From assembly GCA_910583555.1 (NCBI GenBank), contig CAJTXO010000014.1, forward strand, positions 1 to 64,000: DNA of 64,000 nucleotides, written 5' to 3'. Positions 1-7,953 of the stretch are shown here, one piece after another; within the stretch, counting starts at the first letter, position 1, and each line of letters begins with the position of its first letter. A program made the position numbers and the translations under genes. Under the pieces are notes generated by a model. That model was given only the letters and a program-made list of their open reading frames with translations. It had not been told where the DNA came from and searched no databases. Source of the DNA: an uncultured Eubacterium sp. GTDB taxonomy: Bacteria; Bacillota; Clostridia; Lachnospirales; Lachnospiraceae.

Positions 1-600
1 GAGCTTCTTCTGGGTCGCGTTCTTCGGGGACAGGGTCGTCCTGAGAGTCGCCATCCTACCCTTCGGAATAGAAAGTGTCTTCTTTGAAATCTGTACAGTT
101 TTCTTATATTTTGGGTAAACCTTCTGCATCTGGCCATTTTTCTCTACCAGTGTCCAGTTGGCACCATCCCAGTTGCACTGTACTTTGTTCTGGATCGCTA
201 CTTTCGTTACAGGCTTTCCTATTTTAACTGTAATCGTAGCTTTTTTCTTTTTGTTCTGCGCGGATGTTACTGTGATTTTCGCAGAACCCTTACTCTTGCG
301 CGCTTTCACAACACCCTTCGAGCTAACACTTACAACTGATTTTTTACTTGATTTGTATGTAAGCTTCTTACTCGCTTTTTTAGGTGATACAGAAGCACTC
401 AGTTTCTTTGACTGTCCTTTTTTCAGCACCAGTATTCCAGAGCTGCCTACTTTGACCCCAATGGCAACTTTTTTTACCTTCGCTGCCGCCTGAGACTCAG
501 TAGATGACACAGCCAAAGTCGTAACGATCATGGCAAACGCCAGAATAAATGTCACGACTCTTCTGAAACACGTAGATGACTGTTTACTGATCTGTCGCAT
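1..600 (-). CDS. Exported Ig-like (Big2-type) surface protein, 5' part only
   Basis: The first 200 residues of a secreted protein whose gene runs off the left edge. The N-terminus is a signal peptide (basic MRQISK start, hydrophobic stretch, SQAAA cleavage region). It is followed by a Lys/Ser-rich bacterial Ig-like repeat with the typical KKASKKLTYKSS..VVSVSSKGVVKA..KGSAKITV pattern. A second segment begins the ..KNATQKKL motif that opens another Big2 repeat. The start at 600 is supported by GGAGG eight bases upstream and by a promoter at 669-697. Big2 proteins are usually wall-attached adhesins or enzyme scaffolds; any catalytic domain would lie outside the window, so the function cannot be named. 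Confidence 0.8.
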   Translation of the reverse strand, partial: MRQISKQSSTCFRRVVTFILAFAMIVTTLAVSSTESQAAAKVKKVAIGVKVGSSGILVLKKGQSKKLSASVSPKKASKKLTYKSSKKSVVSVSSKGVVKARKSKGSAKITVTSAQNKKKKATITVKIGKPVTKVAIQNKVQCNWDGANWTLVEKNGQMQKVYPKYKKTVQISKKTLSIPKGRMATLRTTLSPKNATQKKL

Positions 601-668
601 CAAAATACCTCCTATTATTCCTTGCTTTTGTGGGCAAAGCGCAGTATGTCCACAATGAAATTACACTC

Positions 669-697
669 ATTATACCACCACTCGCCATATTATGCAA
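669..697 (-). promoter_or_regulatory. Sigma-A promoter of the Ig-like protein
   Basis: Read on the minus strand: TTGCAT (697-692), a 17-nt spacer, then TATAAT (674-669). It lies about 70 nt upstream of the start codon at 600, so the message has a leader of roughly 60 nt. Confidence 0.75.
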
Positions 698-734
698 GGT
701 GATTTTTGTTTTTTTCACCGGCCGGTGTTCTCCA

Positions 735-766
735 TTTCTTAACAATTTTAACAAATTGTTAAGAAA
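735..766. repeat. 14-bp perfect inverted repeat in a divergent intergenic region
   Basis: TTTCTTAACAATTT (735-748) and its exact reverse complement (753-766) are separated by TAAC. A second palindrome, CACCGGCCGGTG, sits at 717-728. Both lie between two divergent promoters (minus at 669-697, plus at 880-907), so they could be operators; there is no T-run typical of a terminator. Apart from these and the promoters, the 601-979 gap shows nothing else. Confidence 0.6.
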
Positions 767-879
767 TTTACGTTCTGCTTTACCCCTTTTTCACCTTTAC
801 AGTTTACACTATAAATAATTTTTTTGTCATTATTGTGACATCTGTTCTTATTTTCAAAAATAAAAAAGAAGAATCGGCA

Positions 880-907
880 TTGACTTTTTACCTGCATTCT
901 TTATAAT
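880..907 (+). promoter_or_regulatory. Sigma-A promoter of mrnC
   Basis: TTGACT (880-885), a 16-nt spacer, TATAAT (902-907), about 70 nt before the mrnC start codon. Confidence 0.75.
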
Positions 908-979
908 ATGATACCAGAGAATATTTTGTGAATAAAAGTTTCAGATTCAGGACACCATACAGCGTTAGGAGATTTGATC

Positions 980-1411
980 ATGAACACGGACAACCATTTA
1001 TTAGAAGCGATCAACAGATACTTTCCGGCGGAAGAACGCAATATTCAAAGCTACTCCGCGCTTACTCTCGCCTACCTGGGGGATGCCGTTTATGAAATCA
1101 TCATACGGACCCTGATCGTAGAAAACCATCTGGGCAAGGTAAAATCCCTTCACAAGCAGTCGAGTCGTCTTGTGAACGCAAAAGCACAGGCCACCCTCAT
1201 GGCTTCCATCCAGGAATCCCTTACCGAACAAGAAGCTTCCATATATAAAAGAGGACGAAACACAAAGTCGCATTCCGTCGCCAAAAACGCGGAGATACAG
1301 GACTACCGTATCGCCACCGGTTTTGAAACCCTGATGGGATATTTATACCTGAACGGCGAAATGGAGAGGTGTCTCCAACTCATCAAGCTGGGACTTCCTT
1401 CAATTTTATAA
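980..1411 (+). CDS. mrnC: Mini-ribonuclease III
   Basis: Mini-III trims the ends of the 23S rRNA precursor. It is an RNase III catalytic domain without the dsRNA-binding domain. At about 143 aa the length fits, and the signature LAYLGDAVYEIIIR near residue 30 carries the catalytic acidic residues; ETLMGYLYLNGE near the C-terminus is the second signature. ATG at 980 is preferred over an in-frame TTG at 974 because AGGAG at 967-971 is 8 nt from the ATG but only 2 nt from the TTG. It has its own promoter (880-907) and converges on the P-type ATPase gene. In many Firmicutes mrnC follows cysS; here it is monocistronic. Confidence 0.9.
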   Translation: MNTDNHLLEAINRYFPAEERNIQSYSALTLAYLGDAVYEIIIRTLIVENHLGKVKSLHKQSSRLVNAKAQATLMASIQESLTEQEASIYKRGRNTKSHSVAKNAEIQDYRIATGFETLMGYLYLNGEMERCLQLIKLGLPSIL

Positions 1412-1443
1412 TACATACTGCATCCCCACCTGCCGCACCACAC

Positions 1444-3651
1444 TTACCCCCCGACCTTTGCCCGCAAACTGAAAAACAGTTCGAACACCGGAACCACGCC
1501 AAAAAACCTGGGAAACAGCAGAACAGCCGCGCAAAACAAACTTATGACCGTAATACAAAGTGCAAACCTCAGCCTGCTCAAGGGAATACACACCGAAACC
1601 AGCACACCAAAACTCACTGCGCCGCCAGCCAGCAAATTCAGCGTTGACACGGCAACCTCCCCAAAAAAAAACATTTTATTCAGAATCGTAACTGCCGCCA
1701 GCCCTCCGGTAAGGATAAGCGCTGCCGGAAGAGAGATCCGCAGGACATTTCGCAAAAAGCCTCTCGGAATCGTATCCTCATGCCGTTCGAAAGCAAGAAC
1801 AAAACTCGGTATGCCGATCGCCGTTCCTCCGATGAGGCTGAGCTGGATCGGAATAAAAGGATACGACTGTCCAATGATGATAAAAAGGACGCAGAGCATG
1901 ATGGAATAGAGTGTTTTCGTCAAATACAGTGCACTGACGCGCTCGATATTGGAAATGATCGTTCTTCCCTCATTAACAATTTCCTTCATAGACGAAAAAT
2001 CCGAATCAAGCAGCACGATATGCGCGCTCTGCTTCGCCGCATCGCTTCCCGAGGCCATAGCGATCCCACAATCCGCGTCTTTTAACGCAAGCACATCATT
2101 GACGCCATCCCCGACCATACCGGTCACTCGGTCCCCCGCTTCAAACGCCTTTACGAGCAGCCTCTTCTTTTCCGGCGACACCCGCCCAAACACCGTATAG
2201 TTTTCCACTTCCCGGCGCAGTTCTTCCGTGTCATCCGGAAGTTCCCGCGCATCCACGTATCGCTCAGCCCCTTCCAACCCGGCCCGTTTTCCTACGATTG
2301 AGACAGTCAGGGGATTATCACCCGAAATGATTTTGATCTCCACATCTTTTTCCCGAAAGAACCGAAACGTCTCCGCCGCATCCTCTTTGATAATATCCGA
2401 TAATACGACGAGCGCGACCGGTTCCTTCTCCGCCAGGAGCAACACCCGCATTCCCTCGGCGGCAAACTGTTCCGCCTTTGAAATAGTGGCGCGGTCATTG
2501 GTCAGATACTCCGGCGCGCCCAGACAGTACCGTTTCTCCCTTCCATTTTCCCGAAGCGTCACCCCCATGTATTTCCGCTTGGAACTAAACGGGATCCGCT
2601 CAACGATCTCCAGTTTCTTCGTATCATCAAAGTATCTCCGCAGCGCGTCAGTCGTGGCATTTGTCTCTTCAAACGCGTATGAGATACATTCCAGAATTTC
2701 CCGCACTTTCTTTTCACTGCGGATGGCGTCCACCGTCACGACCCTCTCCACCTTTAATTCACCAGTCGTGATCGTTCCCGTCTTATCCAGACAGAGTACA
2801 TCAACTCTGGCGAGCGCCTCGATCGCCTCCATTTCCTGAACGAGCGCGTTCTTTTTCGCCAGCCTCCCCACCCCGAGGATAAATGATATACTCGTGAGCA
2901 GCACAAGTCCCTCGGGAATCATGCCGAGCACACCCGCCACTGTATTCACAATTGAATCCGAGACAGTGTTGTGTGCCGCACTGCGCTGGATGTAGTACAG
3001 CGCCAGACCGATCGGAATGATCGCATACCCTACATATTTAATAATGCGCTTGATCGCAATCTGCATTTCTGAAGTGGCACGCCGCTTCGTCTTCGCCTTT
3101 TTGACAAGCTGCGTCGCATAGTTATCCTCTCCGACGTGGATCACGCGCGCCGTACCCGTCCCCGCCACCGCGTTACTTCCGGAATACAGCATGTCCCCTG
3201 TCTTCTTGAGAACCGCCAGCGATTCCCCCGTCAAAAGCGATTCGTCAATCTCGAGCCCCTGGGATTCTATCGTCTCACAGTCCACTGGAATCTGATCCCC
3301 GATGGAAAAGCGGACCACATCTCCAATCCGAAGCTGCTCCACCGGAACTTCCCGAACTTCACCTGATGGTATTTCCTGTACTCCTCCCGCCGCTACTTCC
3401 CCCGCTTCTCCTGCCGGCGCCAAAAGTTTGGCCTTCGTTGCCGTCACGACCGAAAGCGCATCAATGAGTTTTTTCACCTTAAGCTCCTGTATGATCCCAA
3501 TAAGCGCATTCGTGATAACAATCCCCATAAACAGCATGTTCTTCTGCTGTCCGGAAAATACGATCAGTGCCGCCAAAACAAGATTTAAGAAATTAAAATA
3601 AGTAAATGTATGAGAAGCAACGATTTCCCATTTTGTCTTTGAGGCATCCAT
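1444..3651 (-). CDS. Cation-transporting P-type ATPase, CtpE-like
   Basis: A 735-residue ATP-driven cation pump in the membrane. TGES of the actuator domain is at about 141, the phosphorylation motif DKTGT starts at about 289, and the hinge motif GDGVNDVLALKDADCGIAM lies in the second half. The TM motif GMIPEGLVLLTSI around 243-255 is P2-like, as in the CtpE group (implicated in calcium uptake in mycobacteria). No heavy-metal CPC motif or HMA domain is present. An A/G/E-rich insertion (about 78-100) lies before the actuator domain. The start at 3651 has GGAGG just upstream; longer readings would run into the tRNA-Thr gene and are rejected. The transported ion is an inference from the family. 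Confidence 0.88.
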   Translation of the reverse strand: MDASKTKWEIVASHTFTYFNFLNLVLAALIVFSGQQKNMLFMGIVITNALIGIIQELKVKKLIDALSVVTATKAKLLAPAGEAGEVAAGGVQEIPSGEVREVPVEQLRIGDVVRFSIGDQIPVDCETIESQGLEIDESLLTGESLAVLKKTGDMLYSGSNAVAGTGTARVIHVGEDNYATQLVKKAKTKRRATSEMQIAIKRIIKYVGYAIIPIGLALYYIQRSAAHNTVSDSIVNTVAGVLGMIPEGLVLLTSISFILGVGRLAKKNALVQEMEAIEALARVDVLCLDKTGTITTGELKVERVVTVDAIRSEKKVREILECISYAFEETNATTDALRRYFDDTKKLEIVERIPFSSKRKYMGVTLRENGREKRYCLGAPEYLTNDRATISKAEQFAAEGMRVLLLAEKEPVALVVLSDIIKEDAAETFRFFREKDVEIKIISGDNPLTVSIVGKRAGLEGAERYVDARELPDDTEELRREVENYTVFGRVSPEKKRLLVKAFEAGDRVTGMVGDGVNDVLALKDADCGIAMASGSDAAKQSAHIVLLDSDFSSMKEIVNEGRTIISNIERVSALYLTKTLYSIMLCVLFIIIGQSYPFIPIQLSLIGGTAIGIPSFVLAFERHEDTIPRGFLRNVLRISLPAALILTGGLAAVTILNKMFFFGEVAVSTLNLLAGGAVSFGVLVSVCIPLSRLRFALCITVISLFCAAVLLFPRFFGVVPVFELFFSLRAKVGG

Positions 3652-3691
3652 ACGACTTCCTCCACAAATCAAGGATTTTCCTATAAAAGCG

Positions 3692-3720
3692 AAAAAGGAA
3701 CACATGACGTGTTCACTTTT
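3692..3720 (-). terminator. Rho-independent terminator after tRNA-Thr
   Basis: Hairpin GAACAC (3698-3703) / GTGTTC (3709-3714), extended by flanking A/T pairs and followed on the minus strand by a T-rich tail. It separates the tRNA from the ATPase gene. Confidence 0.65.
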
Positions 3721-3750
3721 ACTGTTTTGTTCGTAATCTTTTACATAAAA

Positions 3751-3822
3751 GCTAGCGACGGGAATCGAACCCGTGACCTCTTCACTACCAATGAAGTGCG
3801 CTACCGACTGTGCCACGCCAGC
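3751..3822 (-). tRNA. tRNA-Thr (anticodon GGT)
   Basis: A full cloverleaf: acceptor GCTGGCG/CGCTAGC (one G-T pair), D arm, anticodon stem CTTCA/TGAAG with loop TTGGTAG giving GGT, and T loop TTCGATT. CCA is not encoded. A consensus-like promoter is at 3845-3873 and a terminator at 3692-3720. Confidence 0.95.
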
Positions 3823-3844
3823 TTATTTCACTTTCGACCCTTCT

Positions 3845-3873
3845 ATTCTAACAGAGTGGCATCTGATTGTCAA
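3845..3873 (-). promoter_or_regulatory. Promoter of tRNA-Thr
   Basis: TTGACA (3873-3868), 17-nt spacer, TAGAAT (3850-3845) on the minus strand, ending about 20 nt before the tRNA. Confidence 0.8.
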
Positions 3874-3907
3874 TAAAAAATCCTATTGTTTATTCCTTTT
3901 TTGCCTG

Positions 3908-4499
3908 TTACTTCTTTTCTTTTAACAGTGTTGGCTCAATACCGTATTGAAGCAGGTTGATGTATTCCAGCAAATACAAGCGGTCCGCGAGTTCCAACAC
4001 GTTGAAATCCATGCCATATCTTTTGTGCTGTTCATAATACAGTATGCGGCACATACTATTTCCATATGGGGTATTGCACGCGAATGGCACCGGAAAATAA
4101 TATTGCTCCACCACAGTCGAAATCTTCTTTCCCCCTCAGGCGTTCTGCCAGATAGTCCTGCATAAAAGACAAACCCGTGCTCACCGCGATGATCTGGGGA
4201 ATGAGTGGAACCGTTTGAAGATCCATTTCATTTTCCAGCTGATCTTCCAGATATTCAATCACTCCCGTTTTAAGACAGCATATGATAATGACAGCCGCCT
4301 GTTTATGAGAATCCAGTTCTTTTGTAGAATCCGTCATAAAACGGGACATGGTTTCTTTATATCGTCTTTGGAACTCCCGGTCAAACTCTTCTTTTTTATC
4401 ATCGCGGAAAACAAGAGCGGGGTACTGTTTCTTCATCTGTTCCGCATGATCACCAATCACTTTCCAAATTTTCTCTGTCAACCCCCACGTTTCTGTCAT
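3908..4499 (-). pseudogene. Unknown protein gene interrupted by a +1 frameshift in a G5 run
   Basis: Two overlapping minus-strand frames form one gene. The first (from 4499) reads about 120 sensible residues, then ends at 4056 after a changed tail. The second carries the remainder to a stop at 3908. The switch point is a run of five G on the coding strand (4131-4135). Removing one G gives a continuous 196-residue protein running ..LRGKKISTVVEQYYF.. into the second frame. The product is soluble, acidic and Lys/Glu-rich, with no recognised domain. It starts with an ATGA overlap on the gene upstream, so it is the third gene of a small operon. The indel may be a real mutation, phase variation or a base-calling error. 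Confidence 0.75.
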
Positions 4500-4834
4500 A
4501 CCGCACCTCTCGCCTCCCCTGTACCCTTATCCAAATCTGTTATTTGCTCAAAATAATTGATGCAGGGAATGTCTTTATCATAGGTTTTCGGATCCGGCCC
4601 TTTGTTTACCTGAAGAAGGGGAACATAGGCAGAGACGGTCCGGTTTGCATATATTTCAATATTAAATAAACCGTTCTCCTTTCGGTATCTCGCCCCTTCC
4701 ACTTTCGCTTTGTACTCAAGCCAGTTACGGATCAGCATAACAAGCGCTACGATTCCTATAACAACCGCTAACGCACATGTAAATAGCATCATCAGATTCA
4801 CAATTCCAAATCCAAACACATGAATGTCTTTCAT
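4496..4834 (-). CDS. Small membrane protein of unknown function
   Basis: 112 residues with one strong N-terminal membrane span (VNLMMLFTCALAVVIGIVALVML), then a soluble tail with a positively charged juxtamembrane stretch. No family is recognised. The start at 4834 (MKDIHVFG) is chosen over an upstream ATG at 4849 because AGGAGG at 4847-4842 is 6 nt before it and partly overlaps the end of the gene upstream. It overlaps the next gene by ATGA. The three genes at 3908-5490 are translationally coupled and share the promoter at 5517-5545, so the products probably work together, perhaps at the membrane. Confidence 0.7.
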   Translation of the reverse strand: MKDIHVFGFGIVNLMMLFTCALAVVIGIVALVMLIRNWLEYKAKVEGARYRKENGLFNIEIYANRTVSAYVPLLQVNKGPDPKTYDKDIPCINYFEQITDLDKGTGEARGAV

Positions 4835-4845
4835 ACTCTCCCTCC

Positions 4846-5490
4846 TCATCTCACAACGATGGAAGCTTCATAGCCATAAATAGCCAGTTCTTCACAGTTG
4901 TTAAAAAGTATCAGTACGTTTATCAATACCGAAATCATTTTTACGATCGGTCCGCAATCGAGCGAGCGGACCACTGTATCCGCAAACATGATTGCAAATA
5001 CAAGAATTGCTGCAATAACTACCGCCATTTTTAAATGGTAATAGTGAAAAATCTTCTGTTTTCGATTCAGGCATTCCAGTTCCTTTGAAGTTTCTGTTAC
5101 GTAGATTGAATTATGTATGATGATTCGAACCAGACATATCAGGTTCAGCCACATGACTATGAGGTCAGCTTCATTTAAGCAGATCAACAGAATGGAGAAA
5201 AAAGAATATAGTGCTTCGCAAATCCCTTCATATAATAGTTGTCTCTTATACTTCACTCCTCCGCCCTTCAGCTTAAACCCTGCCCATTTCAAATATCTTT
5301 CGATTCCCTGCATGTATCTTATTCCCTCCCCACATACATGGACGGATGGGATGTCATCTTTACTCTTATTATTCGTAACAGACATTTCAATATACGCCAT
5401 TTCACCTATTTTATGCCGTCTGTGGCACAAGAGTGATCGCACTTTTTTATTTTTCTTATTACGCCTAGATTTTACATAAAGAACACCCAC
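4846..5490 (-). CDS. Multi-spanning membrane protein of unknown function
   Basis: About 214 residues with a basic N-terminal region and several hydrophobic segments (SFFSILLICLNEADLIVMWLN, then VVIAAILVFAIMF, then MISVLINVLILF), suggesting three or four membrane spans. No domain is recognised. It is the first gene of the three-gene operon with the coupled genes at 4496-4834 and 3908-4499. The start is uncertain: GTG at 5490 lies only about 20 nt after the predicted transcription start, and an internal ATG (MAYIEMSV..) with AGGTGA upstream is an alternative. Confidence 0.6.
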   Translation of the reverse strand: MGVLYVKSRRNKKNKKVRSLLCHRRHKIGEMAYIEMSVTNNKSKDDIPSVHVCGEGIRYMQGIERYLKWAGFKLKGGGVKYKRQLLYEGICEALYSFFSILLICLNEADLIVMWLNLICLVRIIIHNSIYVTETSKELECLNRKQKIFHYYHLKMAVVIAAILVFAIMFADTVVRSLDCGPIVKMISVLINVLILFNNCEELAIYGYEASIVVR

Positions 5491-5516
5491 CGCATATCCA
5501 CTTTGTATACATGTTT

Positions 5517-5545
5517 ATTCTAACACGTCTTGTCCCGTTTGGCAA
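5517..5545 (-). promoter_or_regulatory. Promoter of the three-gene membrane operon
   Basis: TTGCCA (5545-5540), 17-nt spacer, TAGAAT (5522-5517) on the minus strand. Confidence 0.7.
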
Positions 5546-5615
5546 GCTATTTCCACAATTTTTTACTATTTTTTACATGCGCTTCCGATCTCCGTCTAAC
5601 CCCTGTGCCAGACCC

Positions 5616-6233
5616 TCACTTAATTTTATCCGCTAGTTTTTTCTTTATCCGCTGGAGCGCGTTATCGATCGATTTCGGCGTCTTCCCTAACCGGCCCGCA
5701 ATCTGCTGGTAATCCATCCCATCTATATACAGATTTACAACGCTCTGCTCAAAACAGCTCAGATATTCCCGCATATACTCTTCGATCTTCCCCACCCGCT
5801 CCCGGTCGATCAAAATATCCTCCGGATTGGAAATGTCAGAACGCTCGAGTGTTTCTCCCAGCGTCTGCCCCGTTTCGCCCGAAATCTCATCCCCACCCAC
5901 AGGGACATCAAGCGATATATAGCAGTTGAGCGGCGTATTTTTTAAGCGATTAGCCCCCTTCACCGCATTGTATAACTGGCGTTCGATGCACAAGCTGGCA
6001 AAGCGGAAAAATGAATTTTCTTTCTCCTTCTGAAAATCGCGGACCGCTTTATAAAGCCCGATCATGCCCTCCTGGATCAGATCGTCGTTATCGCCGCCGA
6101 TCAGGTAGAGAGCCCTCGCTTTTTTCCGCACGAGGTTTTTATATTTTTCTAACAGGAAATCTACGCCGGATGCATCTCCGCCGCGGATGCCGCTTATGAT
6201 CTCTTCGTCAGACAAAGTCGCATATTTCTCCAT
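5616..6233 (-). CDS. sigH: RNA polymerase sigma factor SigH (early sporulation)
   Basis: 205 residues with the layout of Firmicute SigH (Spo0H). Region 2 contains ARALYLIGGDNDDLIQEGMIGLYKAVRDF and ..FFRFASLCIERQLYNAVK, which bind core enzyme and the -10 element. Region 4 near the C-terminus (FEQSVVNLYIDGMDYQQIAGRLGKTPKSIDNALQRIKKKL) is the helix-turn-helix that reads the -35. In Bacillus SigH directs transition-state and early sporulation genes. The neighbour rlmB upstream on the same strand is the usual Firmicute arrangement (rlmB-(yacP)-sigH), and the 27-nt gap suggests cotranscription. The start at 6233 has GGAGGAAG just upstream. Confidence 0.93.
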   Translation of the reverse strand: MEKYATLSDEEIISGIRGGDASGVDFLLEKYKNLVRKKARALYLIGGDNDDLIQEGMIGLYKAVRDFQKEKENSFFRFASLCIERQLYNAVKGANRLKNTPLNCYISLDVPVGGDEISGETGQTLGETLERSDISNPEDILIDRERVGKIEEYMREYLSCFEQSVVNLYIDGMDYQQIAGRLGKTPKSIDNALQRIKKKLADKIK

Positions 6234-6260
6234 ACCTTCCTCCCGCGCACAGTCAGCATT

Positions 6261-7001
6261 TTACGCATATTTCCGCTGCCGGACGATCTCAAATGCCAAA
6301 ACCCCCGCCGCCACTGAGGCATTCAAAGAATCAATATCTCCTGCCATCGGAATGCCGGCCGTGTAATCACAGTGTTCTTTTACAAGCCTTGACACGCCGC
6401 TTCCCTCATTTCCGACTACCAGACCGATCGGGCCCGTTAGATTCTGCCGGTACATCACCTCGCCATCCATATCGGCGCACACAAACCACAGGCCTTTTTC
6501 CTTCAACTTTTCCATCACCGCAGACAGATTCGTCACTTTCGCCACCGGCGTATAGTGGATCGCCCCCGCCGATGCTTTCACCGCCGCGGAAGTCAGTCCG
6601 ACCGCGCGCCGTTTCGGAATGATCACGCCATGCGCGCCCGAAAGATTTGCCGTGCGGATGATGGCGCCAAGGTTATGCGGATCTTCAATCCCGTCCAGCA
6701 GGAACAAAAACGGATCCTCCCCCCGTTCTCCGGCAAGAGCCAGCATATCTTCCACCGAACTGTACGCAAAAGCCGACAGCTGCGCGATCACGCCCTGATG
6801 TTTGCCGTCCTCGCTCATATGGTCCAGCCGCTCCTTTGGCACAAAATCCACAATGACCTGTGCGCGCTTCGCCTCGCGGACGATCGTACTGACCGGCCCA
6901 TCCTGGCAGCCTTTTAATACAAAAACGCGCTCCACGAGCTTCCCTGCCCGGAAGGCTTCCAAAACACTGTGCCTGCCTTCGATCTGGTTTTCATTTCCCA
7001 T
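6261..7001 (-). CDS. rlmB: 23S rRNA 2'-O-methyltransferase, RlmB/TrmH (SpoU) family
   Basis: 246 residues. The N-terminus (NQIEGRHSVLEAFRAGK) is the substrate-binding domain of RlmB-like enzymes. The C-terminal SPOUT fold carries the three motifs: DPHNLGAIIRTANLSGAHGVI, GPIGLVVGNEGSG and IPMAGDIDSLNASVAAGVLAFE. RlmB methylates G2251 of 23S rRNA in E. coli. The start at 7001 is chosen because AGGAGG is 7 nt upstream. An upstream reading (MNGTMHY..) would pass through a large inverted repeat at 7021-7070, which therefore lies in the leader. Probably cotranscribed with sigH. Confidence 0.9.
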   Translation of the reverse strand: MGNENQIEGRHSVLEAFRAGKLVERVFVLKGCQDGPVSTIVREAKRAQVIVDFVPKERLDHMSEDGKHQGVIAQLSAFAYSSVEDMLALAGERGEDPFLFLLDGIEDPHNLGAIIRTANLSGAHGVIIPKRRAVGLTSAAVKASAGAIHYTPVAKVTNLSAVMEKLKEKGLWFVCADMDGEVMYRQNLTGPIGLVVGNEGSGVSRLVKEHCDYTAGIPMAGDIDSLNASVAAGVLAFEIVRQRKYA

Positions 7002-7020
7002 GCCGGTTCCTCCTTTACAA

Positions 7021-7070
7021 TAGTGCATTGTACCGTTCATATTTCGCCAAATGAACAGTACAATGCACTA
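7021..7070. repeat. 20-bp inverted repeat between rlmB and the acetyltransferase gene
   Basis: Arms 7021-7040 and 7051-7070 are reverse complements with one mismatch, and the loop is 10 nt. Each arm carries TAGTGCATTGTAC at its outer end. The hairpin overlaps the stop region of the acetyltransferase gene and ends 8 nt before the rlmB ribosome binding site. The minus-strand tail after it (TTGTAAAGGAGG) is not T-rich, so it is not a classical terminator. Confidence 0.75.
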
Positions 7071-7934
7071 GGTTATATCGTTGATATACACCCGTAACCT
7101 TTCCGCGACTCGCGATTCCGCCAGCTCCTTCAGCATGATCGACGGCCTTCGTTCCGTTTTCCTGATGATTCCCACTCCATCTACCTGATCCAAAAACTGC
7201 CCGTCGCTGAACAAAACCGCCTCCCCGCTTCCTTTCGTCAGAAAACCGCAGACCGTTTCTACCGCTTCCGGACCGTCCGGCACCGCGCAGAGCAGTTCCG
7301 TCACATCATACTGTCCTTCTTCATACGTATAGGCCGCGATCCCGTGGATAGCCGGCCCTTCGCGCATAACGAGAACCCCCCCGTCCAGCGCTTCCATTTC
7401 TTTTTGTACGCCCTCATAGTAGGCCACACTACGCTTCATATACAGGTCAAAGTCCGACGAAGCCAGACGATCGGCAGCAAATGCCGCCGCCTGCGTTTTT
7501 TCTTCCTCAGTCAGATCCGCAAAGCAGCTCACCGCATACCGGCCGCGTACCAATCCGCAGCCGGATACCGTAAGCTGTTTACGGTACTGAACGCCGCGGA
7601 ATCCGAAGGGCTCGTAAATGCTCTCGTCCGCGGGACATAAAAAAGCCAGTTCACACCCGCGCGCCTCCGCCTCCTTCAGCCCCTGTTCCAAGAGCATCCG
7701 CATATACCCCCGGCGCCGGTGAGACTCCTTTGTCGCCACGCCTACGATATAAGGACAGATAATCCCCCTGCCCCGGTACACGACCTCGTATGGGGTGAAA
7801 AACATCATGCTCACAAGCGCGTCATCGACGTATTTCGAATATACGCGGCTCCGCCCGGCCTTCTCTTTAAAATAATAGTCAATATACTGATCCGTATCCC
7901 CAAACGCTTCTTTCCACAATTCCTTATGGCCCAT
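7068..7934 (-). CDS. GNAT-family N-acetyltransferase with Eis-like C-terminal domain
   Basis: 288 residues. An N-terminal GNAT fold covers about residues 1-130. The acetyl-CoA motif is IVGVATKESHRRRGYMRMLLEQGLKEAEARG, followed by the bottom strand FLCPADESIYEPFGFRGV. The C-terminal half is a sterol-carrier-like domain ending in a conserved acidic/hydrophobic tail, the architecture of Eis-type acetyltransferases. The substrate cannot be predicted; Eis relatives acetylate amines including aminoglycosides, but most clostridial members are uncharacterised. GGAAGGGAG lies 5 nt before the start. It follows ispF by 19 nt on the same strand. Confidence 0.8.
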   Translation of the reverse strand: MGHKELWKEAFGDTDQYIDYYFKEKAGRSRVYSKYVDDALVSMMFFTPYEVVYRGRGIICPYIVGVATKESHRRRGYMRMLLEQGLKEAEARGCELAFLCPADESIYEPFGFRGVQYRKQLTVSGCGLVRGRYAVSCFADLTEEEKTQAAAFAADRLASSDFDLYMKRSVAYYEGVQKEMEALDGGVLVMREGPAIHGIAAYTYEEGQYDVTELLCAVPDGPEAVETVCGFLTKGSGEAVLFSDGQFLDQVDGVGIIRKTERRPSIMLKELAESRVAERLRVYINDIT

Positions 7935-7953
7935 ATAACTCCCTTCCGCCGAT

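Noticed and set aside
3652..3816. A longer P-type ATPase reading that begins upstream of 3651
   Set aside because: It would translate through a terminator and tRNA-Thr; ATG at 3651 has a proper GGAGG.
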